Assembly: GCA_963930645.1 (NCBI GenBank)
Contig: OZ005654.1
Span: forward strand, 270,732,282 to 270,796,281
Direction of reading: 5' to 3'
Source: Salticus scenicus
Taxonomy: Eukaryota > Arthropoda > Arachnida > Araneae > Salticidae
Length of the DNA: 64,000 bases
Shown here: positions 44,252 to 56,615 of the stretch, one piece after another
How positions within the stretch are numbered: position 1 is the first letter of the stretch
How the letters are laid out: every line of letters starts with the position of its first letter
Notes under the pieces: generated by a model
Told to the model about the DNA's origin: nothing
Databases searched by the model: none
Seen by the model: the letters and a program-made list of their open reading frames with translations, nothing else
Translations under genes and position numbers: made by a program

Positions 44252-45578
44252 TATTCAATATTTAACAATATTCAATAATTCACAATATTTAAAAATGATA
44301 CATATTTTTCACTTAAGATTAATGTTTTCAAAACACTTCAAAAGTATATATAGTTATAAAATGTTATATAGAGTTATATAAAAGTGATATAGGGTAGTAA
44401 TAATAATAATTATTCACATTGATATGTAATTTTGCAACGTAATCTCCCGACGTAATTTATAAAAGAATACAGAAAATATTTATTTTTCTATTTAACAAAC
44501 TGTATTTCACATTTGGTTAAAAGTTTCCATTCCATGTATCTTTTATTTATCTCTTTTTCTAGAATTTGGATTTCAGAAATGTATTGATTTTTTTTTTCTT
44601 TATCAGAAAAGGGATGTAGTGCATAGACCCCTGCTATACTCTCTCTCTCTTAACTGAATTCTCACCCTAATTTTCCCCTTCCTTTAACCGTGAGATCGTT
44701 CTGGATTCTAAGAGCATATTTTGGTTTTGAATTTTTTACTTAACAAAACCGCAATAGAGTAAGTTAAAAAAAAAAAAAAAAAGTAAAATATTGAAATAAA
44801 TTAAAAAATATAAATATAAAATATAAAATGAGAGAAACGAATAAAAGCTTTGGAATAAAGAATTTTAAGTGAATGGATAAATGTTTAAAGATTTAACAGG
44901 AATATTTTCATTATTAAATTTTATTTTAAATGCAATTAAAGTTGACTTCTTAAAAAGCTGAATTTGTTTTATGATAATTTGTTTTATGAAAATTTGTTTT
45001 CCTTTACAAAAGAAAAATATTTATTGAGAGAGAAACAGAAAATGATAAAATAATAAGCGTATTAAAAATATTAACGACGGTGAAGCGGAAGAAATAACTT
45101 AAATATTTATAATGAGGGATGAAGTTAATAAGAATAAGGTAATGAAATAAAGACAAAGCTTTAATTTGCGACATTTTCACTTTTACACATTTTCTGTTAT
45201 AGTAAAAAGAAAATATGCTTTTATTTCTTAGAAAAGTATTATCATAATTAGGGTTAAAAATTAATAATATATAATACTTATAAAAAGAAAAAGAAAAAGC
45301 GCTTTAAGTCTTTGACATGACCATAGGGAATAACAACAATTTAAATAGAAAATCAAATAATTATTATGCTATTTTAAATTTTATTTAAAATTTAAAATTT
45401 TGTGCCTAAAATAAAATTAAAATAAACTAGTATATTGTGGTCATTGCAAAACTTTCTTCTATAATTTCTCATTCAAATCACAGCACTGAAAAATTATTTA
45501 TTAAAATTATTATTTTTAAAAATTACTTTTCCATGGTGAGTGCAGTTGATTTTCATCTAAGGAAAGTATACCACTAAG
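44252..45578. other. Gene-free AT-rich stretch
   Basis: Nothing recognisable; A-run at 44766-44781. Confidence 0.5.
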
Positions 45579-45580
45579 TA

Positions 45581-46050
45581 CACTGAGAAAAAAAATATAC
45601 CGCCTTCTTCTAGAATGAATAAGTGTCCATTTTCTAAATCCCTTAACTAGAAATATAGATTTCCGAACTATGCGCATAAGGCACCCCAATAAACTGAATA
45701 GACGAAATGGTCAAGAATTTCTTGTTTACACATTTATAAATGGTGAAACAATATTCTGAATATTCCGAATATTCTGAATCTTTCGTATTGCGAGAAATTC
45801 TCGCTTGATTTTCTAGAATTGGGTCATACACCAAGATTATAGTTGCTGAAACCCGCCTCTTGTAGTCTCATTTATTTGCAGAGACTTTTAAATAACTTTG
45901 CCCTCGAGAATATAACGCTCTAGAATTCTAATAGGGGCTTCTGGAACTCGCTTTTCAAGGGGATTAGAATTTATAAGGATGACATGGAACTATTTTTCTT
46001 AGAGCCACAATTTAGATTCTAGATGTCAGTTACAGAATTTTTTTTCAGTG
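45581..46050. mobile_element. 470-bp TA-flanked MITE (Tc1/mariner-type)
   Basis: Termini CACTGAGAAAAAAAAT and (reverse complement of the right end) CACTGAAAAAAAATT are inverted repeats. TA lies on both sides (45579-45580, 46051-46052). No transposase. Confidence 0.65.
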
Positions 46051-46299
46051 TATCGAAAGACAGTCAGTTTTGTGTCATTTAGGCGACATTTGTAAAAATG
46101 CTATGCGTTAGTATTATTATTGTTGTTGATGTTATTTTTAAAAATGAAACTGAGATCGATAACTTTTCTTTTAAGATATTACAGATATATTATTGAAAAT
46201 TTATACCTGCTCTGAAGAGATTGCTCGAGTTGCAACTCCAGTTTAAAGTAACCTATAAAAAATGCTGAATAATACCGTAAATTAGAGATAAGAAAGCTG

Positions 46300-47090
46300 A
46301 GAAATGGGGATATTGCTCTCAGTCAGCAAAATTATGCTGTAAAAGTGCTATAAAATTCAACATGAAGAACGCTCATTCGGTTTCTGCATCCCAAGAAAAG
46401 GGCAACCATTCTGGAGAAGATTCTGTAAAGTTTGATTCTGAAAAAGTTACTTAAAGACAAACTATGGGCAACCGGATCAATATAGCACTTGCTACGCAGC
46501 ATATTGATAACAATTTTAACTTTTAGATAAAGTAAAACCAGAACATTGTCTAATGATGAAACGAATACTAATGTACATCAAAAGAAATGTAATTTTTCAT
46601 TTGCGCTCAAGTCTGATTTAAGATCTGGCACTTTAGAGGCATAGTGATGCAGATTATGCCAGTTATACAATAACCAGAATGTCAGTCTCGGGTATCGCAT
46701 TGAAAAATAGTAGGATGGGCTATTGACAAGGCAAGTCATCAACAGCAGTGTGTATCATTAAGTACTACAGAAGCAGAATATGTCGCTACAACTGAGGCAA
46801 TAAAGGAAATAATATGGATTACGCGTTAGTTTGATGACATTGCCACATTAAACACCATTCTCTCATTGCAAATTGATAATGAAAGTGCAGTTCATTTGGT
46901 TATAATCCTGAATTTCACCATCGAACAAAACCTACTAATATCCTTTTGTGCGTGATAAATTTTCAGTGGTGATGCAAACATTGAGGACATTGATGGTGAA
47001 CATGAAATAACAAATATTCTGACTAAAGCACTGCCTACAACACGATTTGGAAGGATGACACTTGGTGTACGAGGTGTAGTCAATAGGTTC
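46300..47090 (+). pseudogene. Degenerate Copia RT C-terminus and RNase H
   Basis: Plus-strand pieces across several frames read GDIALSQQNYAVKVL, a YLK...LATQHIDN-like TRPDI region, KPEHCLMMKRILMYIKRNV, HSDADYASYTITRMSVSGIA, QQCVSLSTTEAEYVATTEA, LQIDNESAVHL, and ITNILTKALPTTRFG. This is the order of the Copia connection/RNase H region. It has many stops and shifts and is a different family from 6562-11505. Its 3' end was later split by the mariner at 47123-48190; a PPT-like GAGTGGGGA follows at 48203. Confidence 0.8.
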
Positions 47091-47285
47091 GGAAACTACC
47101 CTCCCCAATCCTGCCCTGTGTACTGGTGAACCAAAATGAGGATGTGGTTTGCAAATCTGGTTCTCTGTGCACGCGTGAAACATCACATGACGCTTTGTAA
47201 AACTAATAAGGCGCACTAATAAGATCACTAATAAGATCACCATTCTGCTAAAGACTGCCGGCTTATTATGTCGATGTAGGAAAAT

Positions 47286-47757
47286 GTCTTTTTTGGAACA
47301 GCGTTTCAACATTAAATTCTACTACAAATTAGGAAAATCCGAAGAAACATGGTTATTGCAACAAGCAAATGGAGACGAAGGTACGTGATGATAGAAATTT
47401 ATCAAACAGTACAGTTTGTTTAAAAAGGAGAAAGACGCTGCTACAAAAGATCCGCGAAGCGGGCAGCCAGTAATCGCACAAACGTAAGCAAACATCTAAT
47501 GGGTAGGAGAAGTGAACAGAAGTGATCGAGGATAAACAGTTGATGCAGTTGACGAACAGAGTGGCTTTTCGCATGGAACATAACACACGATCTTATTTTT
47601 GGATTTGCAGATGCATCGCGTTCCAGTGCGCATTGTTCCTCGCAGTCCCACCAAGGATGAACGATCTCGGTGCTACACAATTGCGGGCGATCTAATCAGT
47701 GCTGTAAAAAATGACGCGGCATTTTTGTCCAGAATCATCACTTGGGACGATGCGTAA
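47286..47757 (+). pseudogene. Mariner transposase N-terminal part (left arm)
   Basis: Pieces read EQRFNIKFYYKLGKSEETWL, KDPRSGQP, TVDAVDEQSGFSHGT, LQMHRVPVRIVPRSPTKDE, and AAFLSRIITWDDA. This is the mariner order from the HTH region through the linker to the first catalytic D block (family: IITGDE), with several frameshifts and stops. Truncated before the second and third acidic residues. Confidence 0.8.
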
Positions 47758-48040
47758 AGCCAGTCTGTTCCGCCACTGCATCAACTGTTTGCCCACGATC
47801 ATTTCTGATTCCTTCTCTTAGCGATTGGATGTTCGCTTACGTTCGTGCACTAACTGGTCGCCCGCTTCGCGGATTATCTGTAACGGCATTTCTCTCATTT
47901 TTGAACAAGCTGCCCCATTTGAAAATTTCCGATCATAACATATCTTCGTCTTTATATGCTTGTTGCAATAACTGTAATGTTTTTTTAGATGCTTTTCCTA
48001 ATTTGTAGCAGAATTTAATGTTGAAATGTTACTCCAAAAA
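47745..48040 (-). pseudogene. Mariner transposase N-terminal part (right arm)
   Basis: Minus-strand pieces read FNIKFCYKLGKASKKTLQLL, VTDNPRSGRPVSAR, and DRGQTVDAVAEQTGFTH. Homologous to the left arm but separately mutated; shorter, ending where it meets the left arm at about 47750. Confidence 0.8.
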
Positions 48041-48192
48041 AGACATTTTGCTACATCGACATAAGAAGCTGACAGTCTTTATCCTAATGGTGATCTGAGT
48101 ACCTTATTAGTTTTGCAAAGCGTTATGTAATGTCTCACGTGTACACAGAGAACCGGGTTTGCAAACCACATCGTTACTTTGGTTAACCCGTA

Positions 48193-50375
48193 CACCGGAC
48201 ATGAGTGGGGAGTACATGTAATATGACGTAGTGCGTTCTTTTCGTTTGTATCTAGCGTATGTAACTTCCGCCTTATCTCTGTTTATTATATCCATAATAT
48301 ACTTAATTATGTTCAGTTAATCTCGCAGTCGTAACTTGTTGAAGTGTTAATAGACAGCTGACCATTTAAAAATTACTTTTAACTAGACTGGTTTTTTATA
48401 AAGGAGGTTTGATTATTCTTAATAAAACTATTGACTGTTTCACTTGTAATGGTACTGAATGATATGTAAATGTTAATTCATGATTTTTTTAACACTCCCG
48501 CGTTTTGATTTCCATAAATATTTTTAGAATGCCGTGAAACTGATTATATTATTCGTGTACACTATGACATGTTCCCTATTGAATATTTTATAAATATTAC
48601 TATTCGTTTCTGTACAAGGGCTCACAAAGAACTTCGTATACGTAACGAACTATTCAGTCATGATGCAGGGCCCTTGATGTATGACAACACATGTTTGGAC
48701 TACAATACCACGAACTGCGGTGAAATCTGCAACGCCTACTTGTATTCTATTGGCAATAGAAAAAACAAAATGTATCGAGTACCAAATCTACATTACTTGA
48801 TTCCATGAATAGTGTGTTGGGTTCTAAGGTTGCGTGTCCTGTACTTGTAACCTTTATAAATGATTATGTGGGTGCCCATCTTCCCCATAATGTGAGTAAG
48901 ATAGTTAATTGCAGATCTTCACAAGTATTTTTATATCTCTGTTTGTTTGGTACATGCGTTAAATTACTTATATACCATTCGAAATAAAGGCAATACTACA
49001 TTTAAGCTAGCTCACTGGATGATTTCATTTTTACTTTGCTACATTTTAAGAAAATTGTAAACTCTGCCCATTTTTTTTTTCCCAATCACCAGACAATGTT
49101 AATTTTAGTGCCGAGTTGAAAATTCGTTATGATATATTGATTTCTGTGATTCATATATTTTTGGTCTCCATGGAAACATAATTATTTCTTTTAGTAACAT
49201 GATGCCTTTTAAGAAAAGTACTATGCTTATTTTTATATTGCAAAAACGAAGGCTTTTGTATCAAGAAAGTTGACACATCCTTAAATATAGATATGTTTTT
49301 TGCTGTATTTTTACATAAAATATTTGTTCTGACTTCTTTTTAAATTTTTTAAACCAGGTTATAATGCTATTATTTAATTTTAAATTTACTCTGTCAAAAG
49401 CATAGGAATATAGAGTAAAATATAAAGTAAAAAATGAAATGGAAACGAAATCCATTTCGCTAAAGAAAAGGATATTCTTAATCAGATTAAAATCGAAACA
49501 AAACAAAACATATTCGTATGTGAAAAAGGTTTAGAATGCCATTTGCTTAGGGAAGAAAGAGGTAAAGTTCCTCCCTTTTAAATAAATATTAAATTTATTT
49601 TATTTATTTATTTATTTATTTTTTTTAATAAGCAGATGTTAAATGCTAATCTTTTTTCACAAACTATCCGCTTCGTAAGAGGATTTGTTTTGAAAAATTA
49701 TTTTAAAGTTCAAAGAAAGCATACATAAAAAATTTCATGATTTTTTTAGTAACTGTAAACAGTTAAAAATAGACTTCACAAAAAAAGGTAGATTTTAAAG
49801 CATAATCTAAAAGTGTCTATGCAAAATTTAAATTTCTCTCTCTCTCTCTCGCTCTTTTTTTCCCCCCGCTTTTTTATTAGTTACACAGTTTTATTCGAGA
49901 TTACACAAGATTTTGTTGTGTACAAAGTTACTGTCATTATGTTTTAGCGTTACTGTACCATATTTGTAAATTTCAAAACAACCGAAATGGCATGCATAAG
50001 GAAGGGGAAGGGAATTCTTTTTTATTTATTTATTTAATTTATTATTATTATTATTATTATTATGCAAAAAAGTCCATATTTATATTAAGAGTAAATTATT
50101 CATTAAACTATATATATTGATAGAAACTTGCAACAATCTATACAGAGCACCACCCCATTACTCCCTCAGGATTTCTTAGGTATTACCTACCTACTATCTT
50201 CAGAATATCCTGAAGAAGTTATGATGGATCACAGATTATTATACAGAAAAAACACTTCCGTATATTCTTCGGTAACCAAAATTTGACTGCAACGACCCTA
50301 TTGTCAACGGCTGTAAGTTTCTCGGGCTCTCCAGCTTACGCAATTGCTCGTCTTATTTTTATTGTATCTATGTTC
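48193..50375. other. Copia relic 3' end, then gene-free AT-rich stretch
   Basis: GAGTGGGGA at 48203-48211 is a Copia-type polypurine tract; the following 48212-48300 may be LTR. Beyond that nothing is recognised. A 79-codon frame (48569-48808) and others of 60-81 codons have no visible motif. A (CT)n tract lies at 49835-49852 and (ATT)n at 50041-50061. Confidence 0.45.
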
Positions 50376-50426
50376 ATATCGTAATATTAGTGCAACGTTA
50401 AACCCAACATCCAACCAACTAACCAT
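50376..50426 (+). mobile_element. SINE 3'-end fragment
   Basis: TATTAGTGCAACGTTAAACC followed by a CCAACC-rich tail matches the SINE 3' end. Confidence 0.6.
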
Positions 50427-50437
50427 TGTATTGATAT

Positions 50438-51165
50438 TTACGTTTGGACTTTGTTATTGTTCACGAATTTGATTGTCGAAAGCAATTTATTTTAAGAAGC
50501 AAGTACTAAATATTAAGCAAATAAATTTCGAAAATATACATAAACCAGAAATATTTTTTTCATTTTAAAGCATTTTGTATTATATAAACCAAGCAATGTT
50601 AAATATTTAAGATTTCATACCATACTGCTATTTCAGCATTACCGTTTGTTATATTAATTTGTACACTTGAACACGAATGTGTTTGGCAAAATTTATTTTC
50701 AAACATAATAAAAATTAGTTTTATTTCTTAGAAAATAGCTGTGAATGTTATGATTTCGTGAGTTTAAAAGTAGTAGAAAAAAATAAGGAAAGAAAACTGC
50801 ACATACGTTTTCGTTTGGCAACTTTATTATTGTTTACAAACATGATTGTCAAAAACAATTTATTTTTAAGAAGCAAGTGCAAAATATTAAGAAAATAAAC
50901 TTTGAAAATATACATAAAATAAATCATTTTTTCATTTTAAAGCATTTTGTATTATTTAAACCAAGCAACGTTAAATATTTAATGATTTCATACTGCTATT
51001 TCAGAATTACTGTTCGTATTTTTAATTTGTACTTGAATATGAATATGTTTGACAAAGCATATTTTTAAACATTATAAACAATAATTTTTATTTCTTAGAA
51101 GAATAGCTGTGAATGTTTTGAGGATAATTTTCTGAATTCAAAAACACTAGAAAGTGAAGAAAAAG
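50438..51165. repeat. Tandem duplication, two ~365-bp copies
   Basis: Blocks CATTTTAAAGCATTTTGTAT, ACCAAGCAA.GTTAAATATT and TAGCTGTGAATGTT recur about 365 bp apart. Confidence 0.85.
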
Positions 51166-51337
51166 AAAACTTCCCATACTAACCTGCTACTAAATACTCG
51201 CGAAATAGAAAAACAATTTTCGATCAAAGATGCTATTCATGTAGACTTAACCCATGTAGTTCCCCTCTGTTGACACTAGTGGTGCTACTATATTTCCGGT
51301 TCGCGTTTTAGCTTCACTGTCCTATCTGTATGATAAT

Positions 51338-52047
51338 CTGTGTGATGGATGTAGCGTCGAGTTGAGGTAAAAGGATGTCGCCGTAGGTAATTATTAAGAC
51401 GTTGATCAGAGGTTGCGAAGGTATAAGCTGGGCGCAGCACAAGTGTTGACGGTAGCGGCGAAAGTGATAGATTGAAGTTGTCGAGTTGGGGTGCTTTTAG
51501 GTCGGCATGGAGTAGCTAAAAGAAAATTAGGATCTATACAGGTAGAGTAAAGATGGTTGAATGCGATTAGTTTTGGAGATGTAAGTTGGTGAATAGAAGT
51601 GAAGGATGTGTTCTGTTTTGACAGTGTTTAAATAGCGAGATGTTGAAATGAAAGTTTGTTTCTGTTGAAGTGGGTAGAGATTAATGCGAGTATTAAGCGA
51701 TTAGTGAAGTTGACGGTGGAGCTTAATAATTTGGGCGAGTAGTAGCTTTTAAGGAGTTATAATAGTGTGTGAAAAAAGCTAGCTGGAGTGTTAGTTATTC
51801 TCCATCGCCATTAGTGATCAACGGAGGTATTTCTCGAGTGAATAAAGTTTAAAGTAACTTCTTATGGCAGTCATCTTAGTCACCAGCGGTGAGCATATAA
51901 TCTTTCATATTTACTTTAATTTAGTCATTTAAATATCTGAGTGAGTTTCTTTACAATGTCCCTTACCCATATTCAAGTTTGAATAAAACGTTTATTTTAT
52001 TTTATACAAGAGTCTCTGTAGTTAATCTTCTAGATTTAAGTAATCAA
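51338..52047 (+). mobile_element. Diverged LTR related to 137-867, possibly with the start of gag
   Basis: Shares with the LTR at 137-867 a GTTGGGGTGCTTTTAGGTCG block and a 3' segment AATAAA...AGAGTCTC...TTAATCTTCTAGA. It is followed by ATGGGGTCTGATG at 52051, whose reading (MGSDVDAGAQTSQSPGD) looks like the start of a gag but is broken after ~20 codons by satellite-type repeat. Borders are approximate; no second LTR is in the window. Confidence 0.45.
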
Positions 52048-52435
52048 TAAGATGGGGTCTGATGTAGATGCTGGGGCACAGACCTCACAAAGTCCTGGAG
52101 ACAAAAATATCATTGCCGAAACGTCAGTGCAGGCCCTCTGTCGAGACTCAAAACGATTTTTGGTTCCGTCTGTGTGTGTGTTTGTTTGTTTGTCTGTCTG
52201 TCTGTCTGTCTGTCGCGCGATAACGGCAGCAAAAAATCACTCTATTGACTTGAAATTTGGAACGCATGTTCATGAGCCCCACGGAATCAGCTGTACAGTT
52301 TTGGGTGTGTATTCCATTTGTAGTTCGTGTACAGGGACACGCCAAAGTTTTTCTTATCATTACGGCCTATGGGAAGAATTTGTATGTACCGCGATAGTGG
52401 CCGCAAAAATCACGCTATTGACTTGCAATTTGGTA

Positions 52436-54847
52436 CAGTCGGGGAAAAAAAAAACGCATCACCCGCTGTAATTTCGTTATTAATTGACGCAGGAACATCT
52501 AATACACATCATTCAACAGGAAATTCAAAGCACTTTCTGAATATGTCGTCAAATTTTGAATTAGGGGTCATCAACATATTGAAATGAGTGCCAACTTTGA
52601 TTTTTTCAATAGCAACACCCAACTTTGACTTCATTTTCGAATTTCTGAGAGTCTGGCAGTGCGGAAAAGTATACTGTTTGTATACTTTGTCTTTAGTATT
52701 TATAGAGTTATAATAAAAAATGTGTTAGGGGGTTATCTATAAATGTAGAAAAATAAAATTAAGATCCTATAAAAAATAGAGAAAATTTTAGTGATTCACA
52801 CCGGAAATCTTTCAGGAAGAAAAATTATTTATAAAAATTAATAAAACGTTGCCTCGTTTTCAGTTCCTTAATTATCCTGAATTCAATTTTTTAGGTTTAT
52901 ATATACTTCAGTACTTTTTTAATAATTTTAGGTCTATTTAAATACATTACACTTGCGATTACTACATACAGTACTCTGTGAAAAGAGCGTAATATTTTTC
53001 AAGTAAAAGTGTCTATTATGGCTGTACTGATCACCAATAAAGATTACTTTTTCTTTCGTAGGTGTAACATAATATACGAAATGAAATAATATATATATAT
53101 ATATATATATACAACAACGCATAAAATAAATCTTTTCGGATAAATTATTGTAAGTGTTCATGAAGTAAATATTAAACAATTTTAATCGCAATTACCAGTT
53201 TTAAATCAGTTGAAATCTTTGGAACTGTACGATTCGTTTTATAATTTCTTAATTAACCCTTTCGCGATCGCTTACGTAGATTCACGCCATTTGAAAATCT
53301 GTAACTCTGTCAGTGGGCGTTTCTTTCGTAATTTGTGCGTTACATATTTCTTAAGTGTGTACCCAGTGTTCATATTTTTGCAATAAAATATACTATGGAT
53401 AGAAATATATTGATTAGAAAGAATATAATTATAATGTATAGCCATTTGTAATATAATTGTGAATACAGAAAATTTGTTCTGAAATATTTTATTTTGAGAG
53501 TATAACGCCCGTAGGCGGGTCTTACTGTCAAAAAGACAAAATCCTGCAGTCGCAAAAAGTGTTAAAATATATTAATAAAAGTTAAAGTATGTTTTTAATA
53601 ATGTATAAAGTTAAACTATATCAATAAAATTTTAAAGAATAAAGTGTCCTTAAAATAATAATCCTCCCCCTACAAAATAAATAAATAAGTAAATAAATAA
53701 AATAAAAGAAAGCAATATATGAAGCAAATGATTAAGCCTTTTTTAACTATGACGGTAGTTAAGAAACGATTTTACAGGTCTGTCTTGCATTCCAATTCCA
53801 TTCGTTTTTTATATTTGACAATTTCACATTAAACCTATTTTTCTATTTAAAACAGTAAACCCCGCCTATTTAGTTAATTTCTTTCTTCTAGTGTCACTTC
53901 ACCAATTAATCGATGAAGTAAATACCACTTGTGCATATTTTTGTCAACATAAAATAAGGGGTTTAACACGAATACTCAATGTCATATTTACTTTTCTTTA
54001 CTGTATTGTTTTGTTTTGAAGAACGATGAAGGCGGGACTTGTCTTCTTTAGAAAACAGGAATTCTTGATGCTAACACTAATGTCTAAAAATCATCATTTT
54101 TGTTTCATTTCTTTGCGTTTGACGTTGTTAAATAATTTGACCCGTAAATAAAAAATAAAAATATTTTGTTTAATTTTCTTTGTTATTTTTTAAGATTTGA
54201 TTCGTTATCTCATGCAAAACTATATAAGAGACGGCCCCCTAAACCACTCCAAAAGAAAGATTTATTTATATCTCGAAAACTAATAACTGGAATGAGCTGC
54301 AAATTTGCACAGCCATATTTTTCAGCATTAGGATTCATTTTATGTAAAAATTAATATAGGTCATAATTTATAATTCTTATGAATATGAATTTATTAATAT
54401 TTTTCAGAATTAAAAATATTTTCCAGAATCAAAAGTAATGATGGATTATGTTTGGGTTTCTTCACTGTATCTCGTAAAAAAAAAAAAATATATCGATCAA
54501 GTTATTTTTTATGAAGATATTAATAAAAGTTTGAAATATGATTTTAACATTAGCACCTTCAAACTTTGAACGCTTATAACTCTGTGAAAAAATGAGTAAA
54601 ATATACAACCAATATACTTTTTCGCGTTGTCGCGATCCCAGGAATTCAAATATAAAATAAAAATAGGGTGATACTATTGAAAAAAAAAAGTTGGTGCGCG
54701 TTTTAGTATGTAGACGACCCCCAATTCAAAATTTCAGTTCATTTTCTGAAACTACTCACAATTCCCCGTCGAATAATACCTATTACATTTTTCTACATTG
54801 ATTAGCAACGAAGTTACGTTGAGTGTTGCGTTTTTTTCCCCCGACTG
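52436..54847. mobile_element. 2.4-kb long-TIR element, TA-flanked
   Basis: Left end CAGTCGGGGAAAAAAAAAAC and the inverted right end CAGTCGGGGGGAAAAAAACG begin inverted repeats that stay alignable for well over 150 bp (for example AAATTTTGAATTAGGGGTC versus AAATTTTGAATTGGGGGTC). Flanks are TA on both sides, and removing the insert rejoins a satellite unit (TTTGGTA-CATATATTTATGAGCCC). No transposase seen. Tc1/mariner-type by its TA duplication. Confidence 0.8.
53257..53561. mobile_element. 305-bp piggyBac-like MITE nested in the long-TIR element
   Basis: TTAA on both sides (53253-53256, 53562-53565). Ends CCCTTTCGCGATCGC and inverted CACTTTTTGCGACTGC match at about 11 of 16 positions. TTAA plus a CCCTTT-type terminus is the piggyBac signature. 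Confidence 0.5.
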
Positions 54848-55600
54848 TACATATATTTATGAGCCCAACGGAATTAGCTGTATAGTTTTAGGTGTATATT
54901 CCACTTGTAGTTCGTGTACAGCACATCAAAGATTTTCTTATCATTACAGCCTATGGGAAGAATTTGTATGTACCGCGATAGCCGCCGCAAAAATCAAGCT
55001 ATAGACTTGCAATTTTTGCCGAAACGTCAATGGAGACCCTCTATTGAGACTCAAAAAGATTTTGGGTTCAGTCTGTGTGTCTGCCTGTCGAGCGATAGCG
55101 GCCGCAAAAATCACGCTATTGACTTGAAATTTGGTACACATGTTCATGAGCCCAACAGAATCAGCTCTATAGTTTTGGGTGTGTATTCCACTTGTAATTC
55201 GCGTGGACATGCCAAAGTTTTTCTTATAATTAAGGCCTATGGGAAGAATTTGTATGTGCCGCGAAGCCACCACAAAAATCAAGCTATCGACTGGCAATTT
55301 GTTACACATATTTATGAACCACACAGAATTTTAGCTGTATAGTTTTGGATGTGTATTCCATTTGTAGTTTGTGTATAGGGACACACCAAATTTTTTCTTT
55401 TCATTACGGCCTATGGGCAGAATTTGTATGTACCGCAATAGCCACCGCAAAAATCTTCCGATTGACTTGTAAATTGGCACACACATTCAGGCTGTGCATA
55501 GTAATAGCTGTATAATTTTTTATGTCTATACTTTTTATGAATTGTGTACAGGGACACTTCAAAATTCTTACCATTACAACATACGGGGTGAATTTCGTTT

Positions 55601-56440
55601 AAATGCATTTTGACATCATAACTCTGCTATCAACAAAATGAAATTAGCGCACATTACTGAGATGCTTAAACTTATGTTTTCTGCAGAAAATGTGTGCTCT
55701 TAATTACAAGACAATACAAAAGTGTTCTGACAATGTAACGTAATCAGCCAAATTATGTCAAATTTCGAACAATTATTCATGAGAAACGTGTAATAAGCTG
55801 AATAGTTTTTACTGATGTATATAATGTTTATGGTTCGTTTACGGAGAAGCACAAAAGAATTTCGTGACATTAGAGCCTATGAACAAATTTTTATTTAAGC
55901 GCACTTTAATGTGTTTATGCTGCATTCAACAAAATGAAATTAACATACATTATAAAGATGCTTAAAAGCATGTTTTCTCTAGAAATAGGATATGTATAGA
56001 CTAAATAATTTATTTATGGGACCCCACAAAAGAATTCCGGCGACGTACTGTAATCATACAAATGATGTCAAATTAGGTTGAAATGTTAAGGAGTTATAAT
56101 TAATTAAATAGGTGTATTCTTTTTAGTGTATATAATTATTGTGACTCCTTTTCTGAGATACATAAAAGAATTTCGTACTATTACGGTCTATAGTCGGTAT
56201 TTCTTAAAAGTGTATTTTAACATGCTTACACCTCGTTAAATATAATGAAATTTTATTAGAACTTTAAAAGAATGTTTTTCATTTTAGATGTATGGGCATA
56301 GAATTTGTAATTCATTTACAGTGTTACACAAAGTAATTCCGATATGTTATGTAATCATTTTGCATGAAATATGATACAAGTATTTATGAATTACAGGGAA
56401 TTAATACAAGGCAATCAGTTATTAGGAATACATATCTTTA
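55601..56440 (+). repeat. Diverged continuation of the satellite, ~310-bp dimer
   Basis: AAAAGAATTTCGT-type blocks at about 55717, 55851, 56027, 56163 and 56327 alternate between ~135 and ~170 bp. TCAACAAAATGAAATTA recurs at about 55630 and 55926. Confidence 0.6.
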
Positions 56441-56444
56441 TATG

Positions 56445-56461
56445 TAACACACACACACACG

Positions 56462-56500
<39 letters not shown>

Positions 56501-56555
56501 GTAGTTACTGAAAGAGAAGTACAGCGTTTCTGTTTATGTAGCAAATCAATCGAAT

Positions 56556-56613
<58 letters not shown>
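56445..56613. repeat. (CA)n and (TA)n microsatellites
   Basis: (AC)n 56447-56462, (TA)n 56465-56497 and (TA)n 56559-56612. Confidence 0.95.

Positions 56614-56615
<2 letters not shown>

Larger units (their letters stand above)
47123..48190. mobile_element. Tail-to-tail double mariner, flanked by TA
   Basis: Both ends start, reading inward, with C(T/G)GGTGAACCAAA- or CGGGTTAACCAAA-type termini followed by GATGTGGTTTGCAAA, and both are flanked by TA (47121-47122 and 48191-48192). The outer ~430 bp on each side are inverted copies of each other (roughly 80-85% similar by eye), each the 5' part of a mariner. The left copy runs further, to about 47757, where the right copy begins. Removing the block rejoins ...CTGTG-TA-CACCGGACATGAG, the 3' end of a Copia relic. 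Confidence 0.7.
52106..55600 (+). repeat. ~170-bp satellite-like repeat, interrupted at 52436-54847
   Basis: Units contain (C)CGCAAAAATCACGCTATTG, ACTTGAAATTTGGTACACATG, TTCATGAGCCCAA, and GCCTATGGGAAGAATTTGTA. Landmarks at about 55103, 55271 and 55446 give 168-175 bp. (GTCT)n occurs at 52192-52214. Frames of up to 142 codons follow the repeat and carry no gene motif. Confidence 0.8.

Noticed and set aside
48569..48808. 79-codon frame downstream of the Copia relic
   Set aside because: No recognisable domain; composition is not clearly coding.
52052..52471. 139-codon frame as a gene
   Set aside because: Beyond the first ~20 codons it translates satellite units and (GTCT)n; only the start may be a gag remnant.
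54914..55342. 142-codon frame and its 126-codon antisense partner
   Set aside because: Both follow the ~170-bp repeat and are out of phase between units; no protein family is visible.
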